A stretch of DNA of 64,000 nt from Halogeometricum sp. S3BR5-2 (GTDB lineage: Archaea > Halobacteriota > Halobacteria > Halobacteriales > Haloferacaceae), in the NCBI RefSeq assembly GCF_031624635.1, contig NZ_JAMQOQ010000010.1:1-64000 (forward strand). Reading direction: 5' to 3'. Every line of letters begins with the position of its first letter. Position 1 is the stretch's first letter. This document shows, piece by piece, positions 36,489 through 44,797 of this stretch. The notes under the pieces were generated by a model. It had not been told where the DNA came from, searched no databases, and saw only the letters and a list, made by a program, of their open reading frames with translations. The position numbers were made by a program, and so were the translations under genes.

Positions 36489-37139
36489 ATGGATGGACTT
36501 GGCCGTGAGACAGTTGATTCGCTCGGAACCACGGTTGACGACTTGGTGGCTATTGGCCGGCTTCTTGACTCTCCTCGGTTAGCGCATATTTGGTTCACTC
36601 TCCATGTAGAGGGGAACGTCGTGGTTGAAGAATCGGATAGCAACCCGTTCTTGTGGGATGGGATCACCGTCTCTGAGTTACTGGAGTATCTTGACGGAGA
36701 TATCCCTCAGTCGACGCTGTATAACGACATGGATGAACTGGAGGAAGTCGGTGCGGTAGAGATTGCATCGGAGGGCCAGCCTATGGGGTACAAGGCGAAT
36801 TTCTTCCAGGCCGAGGCAGAGAACGTGGACAAGGTGGGTGATGGCAGCTTGATTGGGCTGCAGATTATCGCTCTAGTCGGAGAGGCGTACACTGATGAAG
36901 CGGTTCAAGAGTTCCTTGATGAATACGGTCACAGTCTTCTGAACGATGTACTCCAGATCTACGTCGCTTCTGTGCAGGGAAGGCTTGAGAGGAGTTTTGT
37001 CGAGATGTTTCCCGAGGCTGACGAGGAGGATGTGGAGGCGGTTGTTCCTGCTATTGAGCGGGTTCTGTTTGAGATGAGCCGTGATCCGCTCTGGGGGTAT
37101 GATTACCGGGATGAACTGTCGACACTGAGCGGAGAGTAG
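36489..37139 (+). CDS. Winged-helix protein of a three-member family, copy 1
   Basis: 216 residues. An N-terminal winged helix (about 25-100; ITVSELLEYLDGDIPQSTLYNDMDELEEVGAV) is followed by a helical domain with GSLIGLQIIALVGEAYTDEAVQEFLDEYG. The order (DNA-binding domain, then a region containing xxFLDxxG and a terminal helix ending near ERVLFEM) is the same as in the proteins at 47112 and 63352, so it is a distant member of that family. It is a probable regulator of the islet genes. Codon use is less GC-rich than in the transfer genes. Confidence 0.7.
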   Translation: MDGLGRETVDSLGTTVDDLVAIGRLLDSPRLAHIWFTLHVEGNVVVEESDSNPFLWDGITVSELLEYLDGDIPQSTLYNDMDELEEVGAVEIASEGQPMGYKANFFQAEAENVDKVGDGSLIGLQIIALVGEAYTDEAVQEFLDEYGHSLLNDVLQIYVASVQGRLERSFVEMFPEADEEDVEAVVPAIERVLFEMSRDPLWGYDYRDELSTLSGE

Positions 37140-37154
37140 CCCTCAGCATTTGAT

Positions 37155-37622
37155 CTACCATCGATCGGCGGGGGAGACTTCCATCAGCATCCAGGCGAAC
37201 AAGATCAGTAGTAGGCCGCTGGGCGGAGAGTACAACAGTATCAATCCTCCCAGCAGTGCCAGGCCGAATGATGCGACGGCGGGGAGGCCTCCGCTTTCTC
37301 CCATCACAGTGAATCCGTACAGTAGTCCGAACACGGTTTCCATGGTGAGAAGGGCCTTGATCCACTCCGGGTATTGTGTCGGAACTACTTCGAAGAGTTG
37401 GGCCAGTTCTTCGGCAAAGGTGCCCAGCGGTGATACGCCGATGGAGATCATTAGGCCGCTTGCGATGGCGATCCCGGTTACGGTGCGTTGCTGATTGTTT
37501 GTCTGGAATGTCTCGATAAGTCGTACTATGACTGCGAACAGGAGGAAGGCCGCTATTCCGCCGCCTATCCAGTGGAGGGCGATTTCGGGTTCGACGGTGG
37601 GATCTGAGTGAACGCTGGCCAT
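37155..37622 (-). CDS. Five-span membrane protein of the islet
   Basis: 155 residues with about five hydrophobic segments (16-34, 45-62, 85-107, 112-130, 132-147) and short polar loops. No family recognised. It starts 3 bases after the CoiA-like gene ends, so the two are almost certainly co-transcribed. A nuclease gene followed by a small membrane protein gene is a common plan in defence operons, where the membrane protein acts as effector or immunity factor; here that is inference only. Confidence 0.6.
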   Translation of the reverse strand: MASVHSDPTVEPEIALHWIGGGIAAFLLFAVIVRLIETFQTNNQQRTVTGIAIASGLMISIGVSPLGTFAEELAQLFEVVPTQYPEWIKALLTMETVFGLLYGFTVMGESGGLPAVASFGLALLGGLILLYSPPSGLLLILFAWMLMEVSPADRW

Positions 37623-37625
37623 TTC

Positions 37626-38801
37626 TTAGTATGGGTTGTTGACTCCGCAGTCGGGGCATTGTTCGTACCAGAACCCGTGTTCGTGGCTTCGGTTCTGGCA
37701 TTGACGGGGATCTGCTTCGAGCTCCATCAGGTTCCAGTCGGGATCCGGTTTTTCGGTGAAGAGGATGTCTGTGCGTTCGTCCGGGTATCCGCGTTGATCT
37801 GTGAATAGGTGGACCGGGCAGTGTTGGCAGGAACGGAGTTCTACGTCGGCGGCTCCGCCCCAGAATGATTCCGGGTTTCCTTGCCATTCGTGGAATCCTT
37901 TCGGGCCAGGACATTCCCCGATTTCTGGCCTGTCTGCCAGTGCTTTTTCGAGGACGGCGTCGTGGTATCTTTGCTTCAGTGATTCTTCGAAACTGGTGAT
38001 GGTGGATACACCGACTAACGTGTTTTTCAGGACTTTTAGCGGGAGGTCAGGTTGTGCGACGTCAGGATGGTAGGCGTATTCCTCCCGATCTTCGTCGTAT
38101 TGGCGGCGTAGTATGCAGGGGCGGCTGGTGCAGATCTGGTAGTCTTCTTCGCAGGTAAGGACGTATCCTGGTACGGTCCCCCAGTTGTGTTCTCCACCGT
38201 AGTAGTAGCTCTCACAGTCGATGAACCGTATAGCTGAGTAGTCGCGTACGCTGTATCCGGCCCCGTCTTCCTTGGCGAAGGCTTGGTCGACAACTGAGTA
38301 ATCCAGTTCTTCTTCTCCGAAGTCACTGGAAGAGAGCCAGGCAACGGAGTAACCAGTGTAGAGGTAATCGTGGGTCGTGGATTTGGTATCTTTCTCATGG
38401 TGCCGGTGCTGTACTTCGATGATGAGACCTTTGCCGAAGAACGGGTTCTCTTCGGTGAACTCGAGTAGTGCGTCGGCCTGTCGTGTCTTGTTTCCGCTGC
38501 CGCTGTCGGAGGCGTCTAACGTGATTTCTGCTCCGTACCGCTTGGCCTGGGGTTTGAATTTGTTTTTGAGTGCTGCGACGGCGAGTGCTACACACCGTGC
38601 GTGGGTAGCTGATTCTCCGGTCGACTCGGTGGTGGGGCAATTGTTTCCGGAGGAGTTGTTGACGTGGTAGAAGTGGCGTGCCTTTTGATCACCGCCTCGG
38701 GCGTACATGGTGTCGCCGCACTCGGGACAGGTTACAGGTTCCTGATTGAGGACGTTGGCGGGTACAACGATTTCTCCGTCCCGCAGACCTCGGAACGGCA
38801 T
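37626..38801 (-). CDS. CoiA-like nuclease with zinc-binding cysteines
   Basis: 391 residues. The N-terminal CPECGDTMYARGGDQKARHFYH is the CoiA-type zinc ribbon and HxH region. ESATHARCVALAVAALK (about 63-79) supplies the nuclease helix. RQADALLEF (about 106-114) and LIIEVQHRHHEKD (about 125-137) supply Asp and Glu of a PD-(D/E)XK-like core with Q replacing K, as in CoiA. Further Cys clusters near the C-terminus (CQHCPVHLF; CPDCGVNNPY) suggest a second zinc site. CoiA proteins act on incoming DNA in bacterial competence; relatives appear in restriction-like defence. It shares an operon with the small membrane protein. Confidence 0.72.
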   Translation of the reverse strand: MPFRGLRDGEIVVPANVLNQEPVTCPECGDTMYARGGDQKARHFYHVNNSSGNNCPTTESTGESATHARCVALAVAALKNKFKPQAKRYGAEITLDASDSGSGNKTRQADALLEFTEENPFFGKGLIIEVQHRHHEKDTKSTTHDYLYTGYSVAWLSSSDFGEEELDYSVVDQAFAKEDGAGYSVRDYSAIRFIDCESYYYGGEHNWGTVPGYVLTCEEDYQICTSRPCILRRQYDEDREEYAYHPDVAQPDLPLKVLKNTLVGVSTITSFEESLKQRYHDAVLEKALADRPEIGECPGPKGFHEWQGNPESFWGGAADVELRSCQHCPVHLFTDQRGYPDERTDILFTEKPDPDWNLMELEADPRQCQNRSHEHGFWYEQCPDCGVNNPY

Positions 38802-38878
38802 CTTTCACTTGACACGACTCTCCGGGATTTCATGTAGTTGCCGGTCAATGAGGACGGCCTCAGCTATTGCCTGAGAAT

Positions 38879-39031
38879 TTGTCGACTACTGATATTGCCC
38901 GGGCCGAGATTCTTTTACGGATAATTGTGCTTGCAGTACTGCTTGAGACAGCGGGGATAGATGAGGAGAAGGGCCGTGAAATCTTGGACGATGAGTACAG
39001 CGGTGTCGACCGGATTATCGAGCTCTCATAG
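38879..39031 (+). CDS. Possible 50-residue ORF without ATG
   Basis: An open plus-strand frame from TTG 38879 encodes TDIARAEILLRIIVLAVLL followed by an acidic helix. It has protein-like composition but no ATG or GTG start, so it may be a gene remnant. It lies between two minus-strand islet genes. Confidence 0.22.
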   Translation: MSTTDIARAEILLRIIVLAVLLETAGIDEEKGREILDDEYSGVDRIIELS

Positions 39032-39045
39032 ACTCAGTATGCCAC

Positions 39046-40182
39046 CTATAGTTCCAGCTGTTCTTCGAAGAATCTGATTGCGTAGATGAGTGCTGCGTCA
39101 GGGAATCCGACCTCGTTGAAAATTCGGCGGGCCAGGTTCTGGCCTTTCGGTGCCTGGCAGCTGGGACGTCTTTTGTCGTACTGGAGATGGGTCATGGTGG
39201 TACAGCCGGGTATGTCAGGAGAGATTTTTGGTGCTTGGTAGGCAGGAGTCTTTTCTACCTCTACGGTTTCCATGGATTCTGTTTCCAGAGGCATCGTGAT
39301 TTCTTCTCTCCGGCGTACTTCGTCGATCTTGCTGTGTAGGCCTTGAATGTAGTCCTCGCTGCTGGAGCTGGATATTACGGCGTTCTCTGCGTTGTGGAAC
39401 TGGGTTAGATTGATCTGGTCGACGACGTCAGGATCTTTGATCAGGACCTGTCTCCGGGAGTTGCTTTTGAACCTGTAGATCTGTGGGTCGTAGAGGAGTA
39501 GTATCCTGTTCTGGTCGATGGGGCAGTAGATTTGAAGCCCTCTGTTGCCGATCCCTGCCGGTACTGCTCCGTACCGTGGTTTGTAGCGAGGATTGTCAAG
39601 GACCATCGGTGTGTCGGAGATGATGAACTCTCTTTCGGTGACGTTGCACAGCATTTCAGCTTCGAGATCCTGGATCCCTGTGTAGCCGAAGATTCCCTGG
39701 GTGATGATGTAGTGGTGTGTTCCGAGAAGGGAGGCGTCAACCATCGTGTCCTCCATTTCTTCCTCGGTAAGGTCAGAGTCCCAGATGACACTGCCTTCGT
39801 ACCGGTCGTGTTCCATATCGTCTTTGACCGCGTCACGCATGAACTCTTCCGCACTCCGGATATCTTCTCGCTCGGCTTCGGTCCTCGAGCGCTGAGTCGT
39901 GATGAAAGAGAGAAGCAGCTTGACCTCCTGGCCGGAGAGATCTCCAATGTCGGCCCCGTTACGCAGCTTTTTGATAGGGCTGTGCTGATGTCCTTCTAAT
40001 TTGCCGAGTTCGGTTTCGACCCTTGGAGGATTCCCGTAGAAGTAGTCGCGTGAACAGACCTTCCTGATGCTGTTGGGGAAGATTTCGCCCTCAGAGAGAG
40101 GTAGGACGTTAACCACGTTGTCCGTGGCCCACCCCTTCAGGAAGTGCTGGGGTACGTAGTGCTGGTTCTTCCGCTCAGGCAT
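39046..40182 (-). CDS. DUF4238 family protein
   Basis: 378 residues. The N-terminal KNQHYVPQHFLKGWA is the hallmark of the DUF4238 family. LLLSFITTQRSRTEAER (about 89-105), EFIISDTPMV (about 187-196) and IYCPIDQNRILLLYD (about 217-231) complete the family pattern. DUF4238 proteins are scattered among bacteria and archaea, often on mobile elements and near defence genes; their activity is unknown. It is the third large gene of the low-GC islet. Third codon positions contain more A/T than in the transfer genes. Confidence 0.8.
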   Translation of the reverse strand: MPERKNQHYVPQHFLKGWATDNVVNVLPLSEGEIFPNSIRKVCSRDYFYGNPPRVETELGKLEGHQHSPIKKLRNGADIGDLSGQEVKLLLSFITTQRSRTEAEREDIRSAEEFMRDAVKDDMEHDRYEGSVIWDSDLTEEEMEDTMVDASLLGTHHYIITQGIFGYTGIQDLEAEMLCNVTEREFIISDTPMVLDNPRYKPRYGAVPAGIGNRGLQIYCPIDQNRILLLYDPQIYRFKSNSRRQVLIKDPDVVDQINLTQFHNAENAVISSSSSEDYIQGLHSKIDEVRRREEITMPLETESMETVEVEKTPAYQAPKISPDIPGCTTMTHLQYDKRRPSCQAPKGQNLARRIFNEVGFPDAALIYAIRFFEEQLEL

Positions 40183-40253
40183 TTCGTCTTCTTACGCAGG
40201 ACTGGAATTCCAGTGTCTAAAGGCCTTGCTACGCTGTAGTCGATAGAATTGGT

Positions 40254-40560
40254 TCAGAACATTTCTAAGACTTCTTCTTGGCATTGTTCATGGACATCAT
40301 CGGATATCCGGGGTTCTCCTCCAGGTTCAATCTCTTCATCGCAGAGTCTACAGGTGTTACTGTGTATTTCCTTGACTCTGTCCTTGGATCCGCACCAGAC
40401 CACATCCTTCGTCAGCACCGTTGTATCGCAGGCCGCAATCACCGCATTTCAACAGGTGGTCAACATTCATCTCAACGTCCTGTGCTGGAATTACTGTAGT
40501 GACTACTCTCTCGCCTCTATCTTTCTTGGTCAGGAAAATGGTTCCCGTTGGCAACTTCAT
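40254..40560 (-). pseudogene. Two overlapping zinc-finger frames, possible frameshifted gene
   Basis: One frame (ATG 40560 to stop 40357) encodes MKLPTGTIFLTKKDRGERV and ends after KCGDCGLRYNG. A second (40442 to 40254) encodes NTCRLCDEEIEPGG followed by DDVHEQCQEEV. Together the knuckles CxxC...CxxC and H/C would make one zinc-binding protein of about 100 residues if a single base shift lay within 40357-40442. They could also be two overlapping genes or one true and one spurious frame. Confidence 0.4.
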
Positions 40561-40739
40561 GAGGTCCAATAAATCTTGACACCGAATAGTGATCTGGGAG
40601 TGTTTCTGCTGAACTCACCCTCTGTGTCTTGCACGCCACCAGTGTCAACTGATGAGGGTTTCCACTCGACGGATTTTCTTCGGAAAGAGGGGTTCTAGGG
40701 TTCTGAGTCTCGGATGGAGACTCGCTGTGCTACAGGTCG

Positions 40740-42569
40740 CTACTGTTCGGGGGTCACCTTCCTACCAGTCGTCATTGACACTTCAGACCGATCCTGTTCG
40801 ACAGTCTCGACGTTCTCCTGCGCCAGCCACCAGTCGGGGGTCCAGTCCGTGATCGGGAACACCCATCGTTCGCTCCCTCGCCAGTAGGCGATCGGGTTCT
40901 TCGGGACGGGTGCGCCGGTCGTCTTCGGACCAGTCCACCGACGTTGTCTGGGTCGTCGTTCGTGGGTCGTCGCAGTCTCGGACGTGGCCGTGTCGTCCTT
41001 CGAGTCGTCGGCAGCTCGCTCCAGGATCGTGAGCTCGCTGTCTCGGCGGGTCTCGAAGGTCGCCTCGTCCCCGTACCAACCTTTCACGACATTTTCAGCG
41101 CGCACGAGATCTCCGATCGCCAGTTCGGGGAACCGGTAGGATCGGATGAGCGTGCGGCCGCCAACGTCGGTCGGGTCGGGCGTGGGGCGGGTCTCGTCCC
41201 ATTCGGACTTACGCCAAATCGCAAAGCGGATCGACCCGGTGTCGTCCTGGAGCACGCCGGCCTGCTTGATTCCGGGATGCGTGTTCTCGAAGAGGATCGC
41301 CACGCGACCCTGTGTCGAGAATCGGCCCTTCGTCTGGCGGGTCGACATGTATCGGACGTTACCAATCGTCTGGATGTTCCGGGGATCGTTCGCCTCGGCT
41401 TCGGCCTGTCTGAGGACTGCACTCGCTGGCTCGACACCTCGGGAGACACGCTTTGCAAGCGCGATCGCGAGGGTGAGCGGTTGTTTGCGCACCTCGTGGA
41501 CCTTCTCGAAGTCCTCACTCAGGAGCCGATTCGCCATCTTACAGACCTCGTCGTGCGTGTCCGAGTCCAACTCGAGGAGTGGACGCAGACGCTCTTCGCG
41601 GGCCTGTGTGGCAGCTTCAGCGCGAGCTGCGGCGATCTCTGTCGTCGTCGGGCGCTGCGCGGCGAGTTCGTCGAACCGGTTGTTCAGCCACTTCGCGTGT
41701 CCGACCAGTTCGATCTCGTCGCTGAGTTCGCCCGGGCGGCAGATACCGTCCGTGACGCGCTGCTTCTCGGCTTCCAGTGCGAGCGAGCGCTCGATGGATT
41801 CCAGTGACGTGCCGGCGAACTGCTCGGGTTCGGCGAGCAGGTCACCGAGACGGACGTACTCACCACCGGGCGTCAGGACCTCCAGATCGGCGGTCTCGAT
41901 GCCGGTTGTGGTGTCGTCGTCCTCGGTTTCCTCCGGTCGGTCGTACGCCTGCAGATCGTCGACAGCCGCGGAAACGGTCGTCTCCGGTGCAGCCGTTCGG
42001 GTCGCGGATTCATCGAGGCCACTGGCGACGCCAACGATCTGTTCGCCGGTCGGATCGACGAAGTTCGAGCTGGCGTTGCCGGGTGTCCAGGTCGCGAGGT
42101 CACCGGCCGCATCGGGCTCTAAGAGCGCGTCAGCGGGCTGGCCGTTCGCGTTGGTCCGGGCTCTCATGAGCTGTCCTCGCTCGGGAACGACGGGGTCACC
42201 GTCGGGAGTGTAGCCGTACAGTCCGTCGACGGGTTCCGCTCGCGTTCCGAAGTCGGTCTTCGAAGCCGTCCGCTCCGTGAAGCGCGCTGGATCTGCATCC
42301 GGCTCCGTTGCGACGTCAGTGTCACGAACAGAGCTGTCTGCGGTCGCTTGATCGACGATGGCCCAGAGCAACCCTGCCAGTCTGGTGACCAGCGTGGTCG
42401 TCCCGGCCGTGTCGGTCGAGCGGTGACGCTCCTGTTCCTCCCGGTAGGTCCGGAAGTAGGGGGAGCGGCGGTCGTCGGTCCGCGAGTCTGCGGTCCCATT
42501 GGGGTCTTTGTGTGTCGTCGCCTCTACCGTCGCCGGTAGGTTCTTATCTGCGGTGTTGCTACTGTTCAT
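40740..42569 (-). CDS. OB-fold (RPA-like) DNA-binding protein
   Basis: 609 residues. The first about 200 are polar and disordered with few motifs. A helical region (about 250-380) contains GRPELSDEIELVGHAKWLNNRF-like segments and KMANRLLSEDFEKVHEV. A single RPA-type OB fold follows (about 405-510): RYMSTRQTKGRFSTQGRVAIL, AGVLQDDTGSIRFAIWR and GDLVRAENVVKGWYGDEATFE. The tail is rich in Trp/Pro. It would bind single-stranded DNA. It is separated from the RPA-RPAP fusion only by the islet, which may have been inserted between them. Confidence 0.7.
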   Translation of the reverse strand: MNSSNTADKNLPATVEATTHKDPNGTADSRTDDRRSPYFRTYREEQERHRSTDTAGTTTLVTRLAGLLWAIVDQATADSSVRDTDVATEPDADPARFTERTASKTDFGTRAEPVDGLYGYTPDGDPVVPERGQLMRARTNANGQPADALLEPDAAGDLATWTPGNASSNFVDPTGEQIVGVASGLDESATRTAAPETTVSAAVDDLQAYDRPEETEDDDTTTGIETADLEVLTPGGEYVRLGDLLAEPEQFAGTSLESIERSLALEAEKQRVTDGICRPGELSDEIELVGHAKWLNNRFDELAAQRPTTTEIAAARAEAATQAREERLRPLLELDSDTHDEVCKMANRLLSEDFEKVHEVRKQPLTLAIALAKRVSRGVEPASAVLRQAEAEANDPRNIQTIGNVRYMSTRQTKGRFSTQGRVAILFENTHPGIKQAGVLQDDTGSIRFAIWRKSEWDETRPTPDPTDVGGRTLIRSYRFPELAIGDLVRAENVVKGWYGDEATFETRRDSELTILERAADDSKDDTATSETATTHERRPRQRRWTGPKTTGAPVPKNPIAYWRGSERWVFPITDWTPDWWLAQENVETVEQDRSEVSMTTGRKVTPEQ

Positions 42570-42608
42570 TGCAATTCCCTAGATTGCAGGTGAGGCTTCT
42601 GGCCTCAC
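42570..42608. promoter_or_regulatory. Two nested inverted repeats upstream of the OB-fold gene
   Basis: TGCAAT (42570-42575) and ATTGCA (42583-42588) abut the start codon, and GTGAGGC-TTCTG-GCCTCAC (42590-42608) forms a perfect 7-base hairpin just upstream. They could be an operator or leader structure controlling the 609-residue OB protein. The rest of the gap to 42756 shows nothing. Confidence 0.4.
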
Positions 42609-42756
42609 TTCCAACACCGCGTAGCGACGCATAGGTGTATCGCCGCTAGGGGCCTCTATTCGCCCGAATTCGAGCTTTTCCCCACATTAATCCCACACCG
42701 ACTACCGTCGACAAGCACGGCTCGTTGGTTCTCTCTCACTTACAGAAATATCATGG

Positions 42757-43248
42757 TCACCTGCCTGCTTCGTCGGATTCTACCAACTGGATCGCGTGTT
42801 CCACGAGAGGGCTGGACAAATACAGATTCGTATCTTGCTTGAGCGCTCGAAGCACTCGTTTTGCGGTTGCGTCAGAGAGTTCGCTGTGGCTGTATGCGTA
42901 CAGGATGATACCTACTGACCCGTGAACTTCGATGCCCTCATCCTGTGCAGTCTTCCGAGCGTCCAAGTCGTCGGTCAACAGCACGGTATTTCGATCCGCA
43001 CACAGCACCAGCGCGGCTGTCTCACCGGGATCGAGATACGGATACGTCGCGTCGTCATACTCGACTTGCTCGACGGTGAACTCCAATTCCGAGGTGTCTG
43101 TCGAGCCGCGTTCGAGTTCTGTGAGGACCGTCTCTGGGATACAAATTTCTCCGACCAACTCAAGCAAATGCAATACATCGGCTTGGACCAGATGAATCCG
43201 CGGCCCTGTATCGGTGATAACGAGTCTGTTCAAGCGTGGAGGCCCCAC
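42757..43248 (-). CDS. PIN-domain toxin (DUF3368-like)
   Basis: 163 residues. VITDTGPRIHLVQADVLHLL (about 10-29) gives the first PIN Asp; ETVLTELERG (about 39-48) the Glu; GETAALVLCADRNTVLLTDDLDARKTAQDEGIEVHGSVGIIL (about 74-115) contains the later acidic residues and the DUF3368-like GxxA.Ax.xGI.V.G..G pattern. PIN domains are Mg-dependent RNases; as a toxin it would cleave RNA. It overlaps the upstream antitoxin-like gene by 19 bases in the same strand, the usual VapBC-like coupling. Confidence 0.82.
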   Translation of the reverse strand: MGPPRLNRLVITDTGPRIHLVQADVLHLLELVGEICIPETVLTELERGSTDTSELEFTVEQVEYDDATYPYLDPGETAALVLCADRNTVLLTDDLDARKTAQDEGIEVHGSVGIILYAYSHSELSDATAKRVLRALKQDTNLYLSSPLVEHAIQLVESDEAGR

Positions 43249-43484
43249 TCCACGTCTTCTTCGATCGCGTCGCGAGCGGAGTCGACTTGGTCGACAACAT
43301 CTGCGCCGAGTTCGTCGACCGCCTCCTCGCGTGTGAGGTCGCCATCGAGGTATTGACTGATAATCATATCGCGGTAGAGCGTCTCGACGCCCGTCTCGAC
43401 GGCCTGTTGAATCACCTCGGATTCATCGATGCCGAGGTGCTGGGCGAGTTCCCTCACCCGGTCGGAGACGCTATCGGTTGCCAT
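43230..43484 (-). CDS. Antitoxin-like partner of the DUF3368 PIN protein
   Basis: 84 residues, strongly acidic. SDRVRELAQHLGIDESEVIQQAVETGVETLYRDMIISQYLDGDLTREEAVDELG fits the UPF0175/VapB-like antitoxin pattern, with a DNA-binding N-terminus and a toxin-neutralising C-terminus. It is the first gene of the pair. A half-site GTGGGGTAAC (43540-43549) of the inverted repeat seen at 6309 and 8769 lies about 55 bases upstream. Confidence 0.75.
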   Translation of the reverse strand: MATDSVSDRVRELAQHLGIDESEVIQQAVETGVETLYRDMIISQYLDGDLTREEAVDELGADVVDQVDSARDAIEEDVEWGLHA

Positions 43485-43539
43485 ACGCCCGTGTTAGGTC
43501 CCAACCGGTATAACTGTCATAGCGATAGTAACGGCCTAT

Positions 43540-43549
43540 GTGGGGTAAC
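43540..43549. promoter_or_regulatory. Single GTGGGGTAAC half-site
   Basis: An exact copy of one arm of the inverted repeats at 6309-6352 and 8769-8812, upstream of the toxin-antitoxin pair. The other arm is absent at the expected distance (43508-43517 reads GTATAACTGT). Confidence 0.3.
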
Positions 43550-43631
43550 ACTCCCGTGATTAGAACCGAGTCCCCAGGAAAAGTCCATTAATGTGGCACC
43601 AGCCACCACGAGATGCCACGAGGTAGCTTCG

Positions 43632-43826
43632 ATGACTGGCGACGAAGATACTCATACGAGTTCGCTCGAAGCGTTCTTGAGCGAGTCTGGTCTCTGCACA
43701 GAAACGCTCGGTGAGCCGCCGCTTCGGGATGGGGAACCCCGTTGCTTTCACGAGACTGTGTCGAATTCAAGCCTGGCGACGAGTAGACGGTACGGATACA
43801 GACTGGATGTTTTCAACTTGCCCTGA
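43632..43826 (+). CDS. Doubtful short ORF, hypothetical
   Basis: A frame of 64 residues (MTGDEDTHTSSLEAFLSESG...) in the gap 43485-43977. Composition is protein-like but there is no family match, no clear promoter and overlapping frames on the other strand. It may be a relic of an insertion. Nothing else was seen in the gap apart from the half-site and the ribosome binding site AGGAGGT (43968-43974) of the next gene. Confidence 0.2.
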   Translation: MTGDEDTHTSSLEAFLSESGLCTETLGEPPLRDGEPRCFHETVSNSSLATSRRYGYRLDVFNLP

Positions 43827-43977
43827 GGTCTGAAACGGTGACGCCGAGCGGTGGATTCACTGCTCACCTGGACGGGGCCGAGGCCGAGTTCATGGACAAG
43901 CCCGCTTCATGAATCATTACATGCAAACATCTTATGTTCCATGAGACGCTACATCCACACAACATCAGGAGGTCAGG

Positions 43978-44289
43978 ATGAGTAGCAACGACACCAAACA
44001 CGTTCAAACTGAATTGAACGAGGAGGAGTACGAGCGATTTCGAGAGTTCGCTGAGGAACACGGACTGTCGCTCAAAGAAGCCAGTCACGAGGCGTTGATT
44101 GAGTGGGTCGAACGCCAGCAACAGGCCAATCCGAATGATGCAGCCTTTACGGTTCTCGATGAACTCGATGATTCGTCGCTCCCACGGACGGCACAGACAG
44201 ACGCCAGAGAAGAAGACGATCTCGTTGACGAGTGGCACGGCAATGATGAATCATTCGTTCTCGCTGAGGACCCCTCCTCGAACTCCTAA
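43978..44289 (+). CDS. Antitoxin-like protein (ribbon-helix-helix type)
   Basis: 103 residues. KHVQTELNEEEYERFREFAEEHGLSLKEASHEALIEWVERQ (about 8-48) has the strand-helix-helix plan of RHH antitoxins. The acidic C-terminal half would neutralise the toxin. It has a clear ribosome binding site AGGAGGT (43968-43974) a few bases before the ATG. It ends five bases before the PIN toxin gene. Confidence 0.78.
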   Translation: MSSNDTKHVQTELNEEEYERFREFAEEHGLSLKEASHEALIEWVERQQQANPNDAAFTVLDELDDSSLPRTAQTDAREEDDLVDEWHGNDESFVLAEDPSSNS

Positions 44290-44294
44290 CTCTG

Positions 44295-44792
44295 ATGGCA
44301 GACCCAGTTGAGACACCGATTGGGACGGTAACCGCTGAACACTTTCGACCGGGTTCGATTCGTCATCAGGCCGTCTGTGGCCCGAAGTTCCTCTATGCGC
44401 TGTTCAATCCGGAGGATCAGATGCATCCCGTCTCACGTGCATTCATGGATTTTGTCCGCGACGGCGACCTCCCATATCGGCGACTGGTCGTGAACGACCA
44501 TATCGTCGACGAAGCTGCTACCCGACTCAAAAAACAGGCATCGATGCGAAACGCTGCGACGTTTCTGACGACGCTCGATAAGAGTGATCTCTATCAACTC
44601 GAATCAGTTACTCCGGAGGTATTCAGTGATGCGACAGACACGTTCATCGAGTGGACCGACCTCGCTGCATCCTTGACTGACTTCATCGTCGCGTCACACA
44701 TGGCTGAGCTAGAGGTTGATCACATCCTCACGTACGACCGGCATTATGACGCCTTCGACGTAACGACGCTCCCCTATCGGAGACACGAGTGA
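44295..44792 (+). CDS. PIN-domain toxin (VapC-like)
   Basis: 165 residues. FLYALFNPEDQMHPVSRAFMDFV (about 33-55) is the first PIN strand and helix, though Asp is at the NPED position. VVNDHIVDEAATRLKKQ (about 68-84) carries the Glu; SLTDFIVASHMAELEVDHILTYDRHYDAF (about 130-158) carries the Asp pair of the active site. It is a predicted ribonuclease toxin, partner of the preceding RHH protein. It is followed immediately by an HVO_A0114-type DNA-binding protein, so three genes form one operon. Confidence 0.8.
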   Translation: MADPVETPIGTVTAEHFRPGSIRHQAVCGPKFLYALFNPEDQMHPVSRAFMDFVRDGDLPYRRLVVNDHIVDEAATRLKKQASMRNAATFLTTLDKSDLYQLESVTPEVFSDATDTFIEWTDLAASLTDFIVASHMAELEVDHILTYDRHYDAFDVTTLPYRRHE

Positions 44793-44797
44793 GAGCT

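Noticed and set aside
41146-42213. Plus-strand 355-residue frame opposite the OB-fold gene
   Set aside because: Ser/Arg-rich shadow frame without motifs, antisense to a gene with a clear OB domain.
40740-42569. Relaxase candidate
   Set aside because: No HUH or Tyr motif; the OB fold indicates single-strand binding instead.
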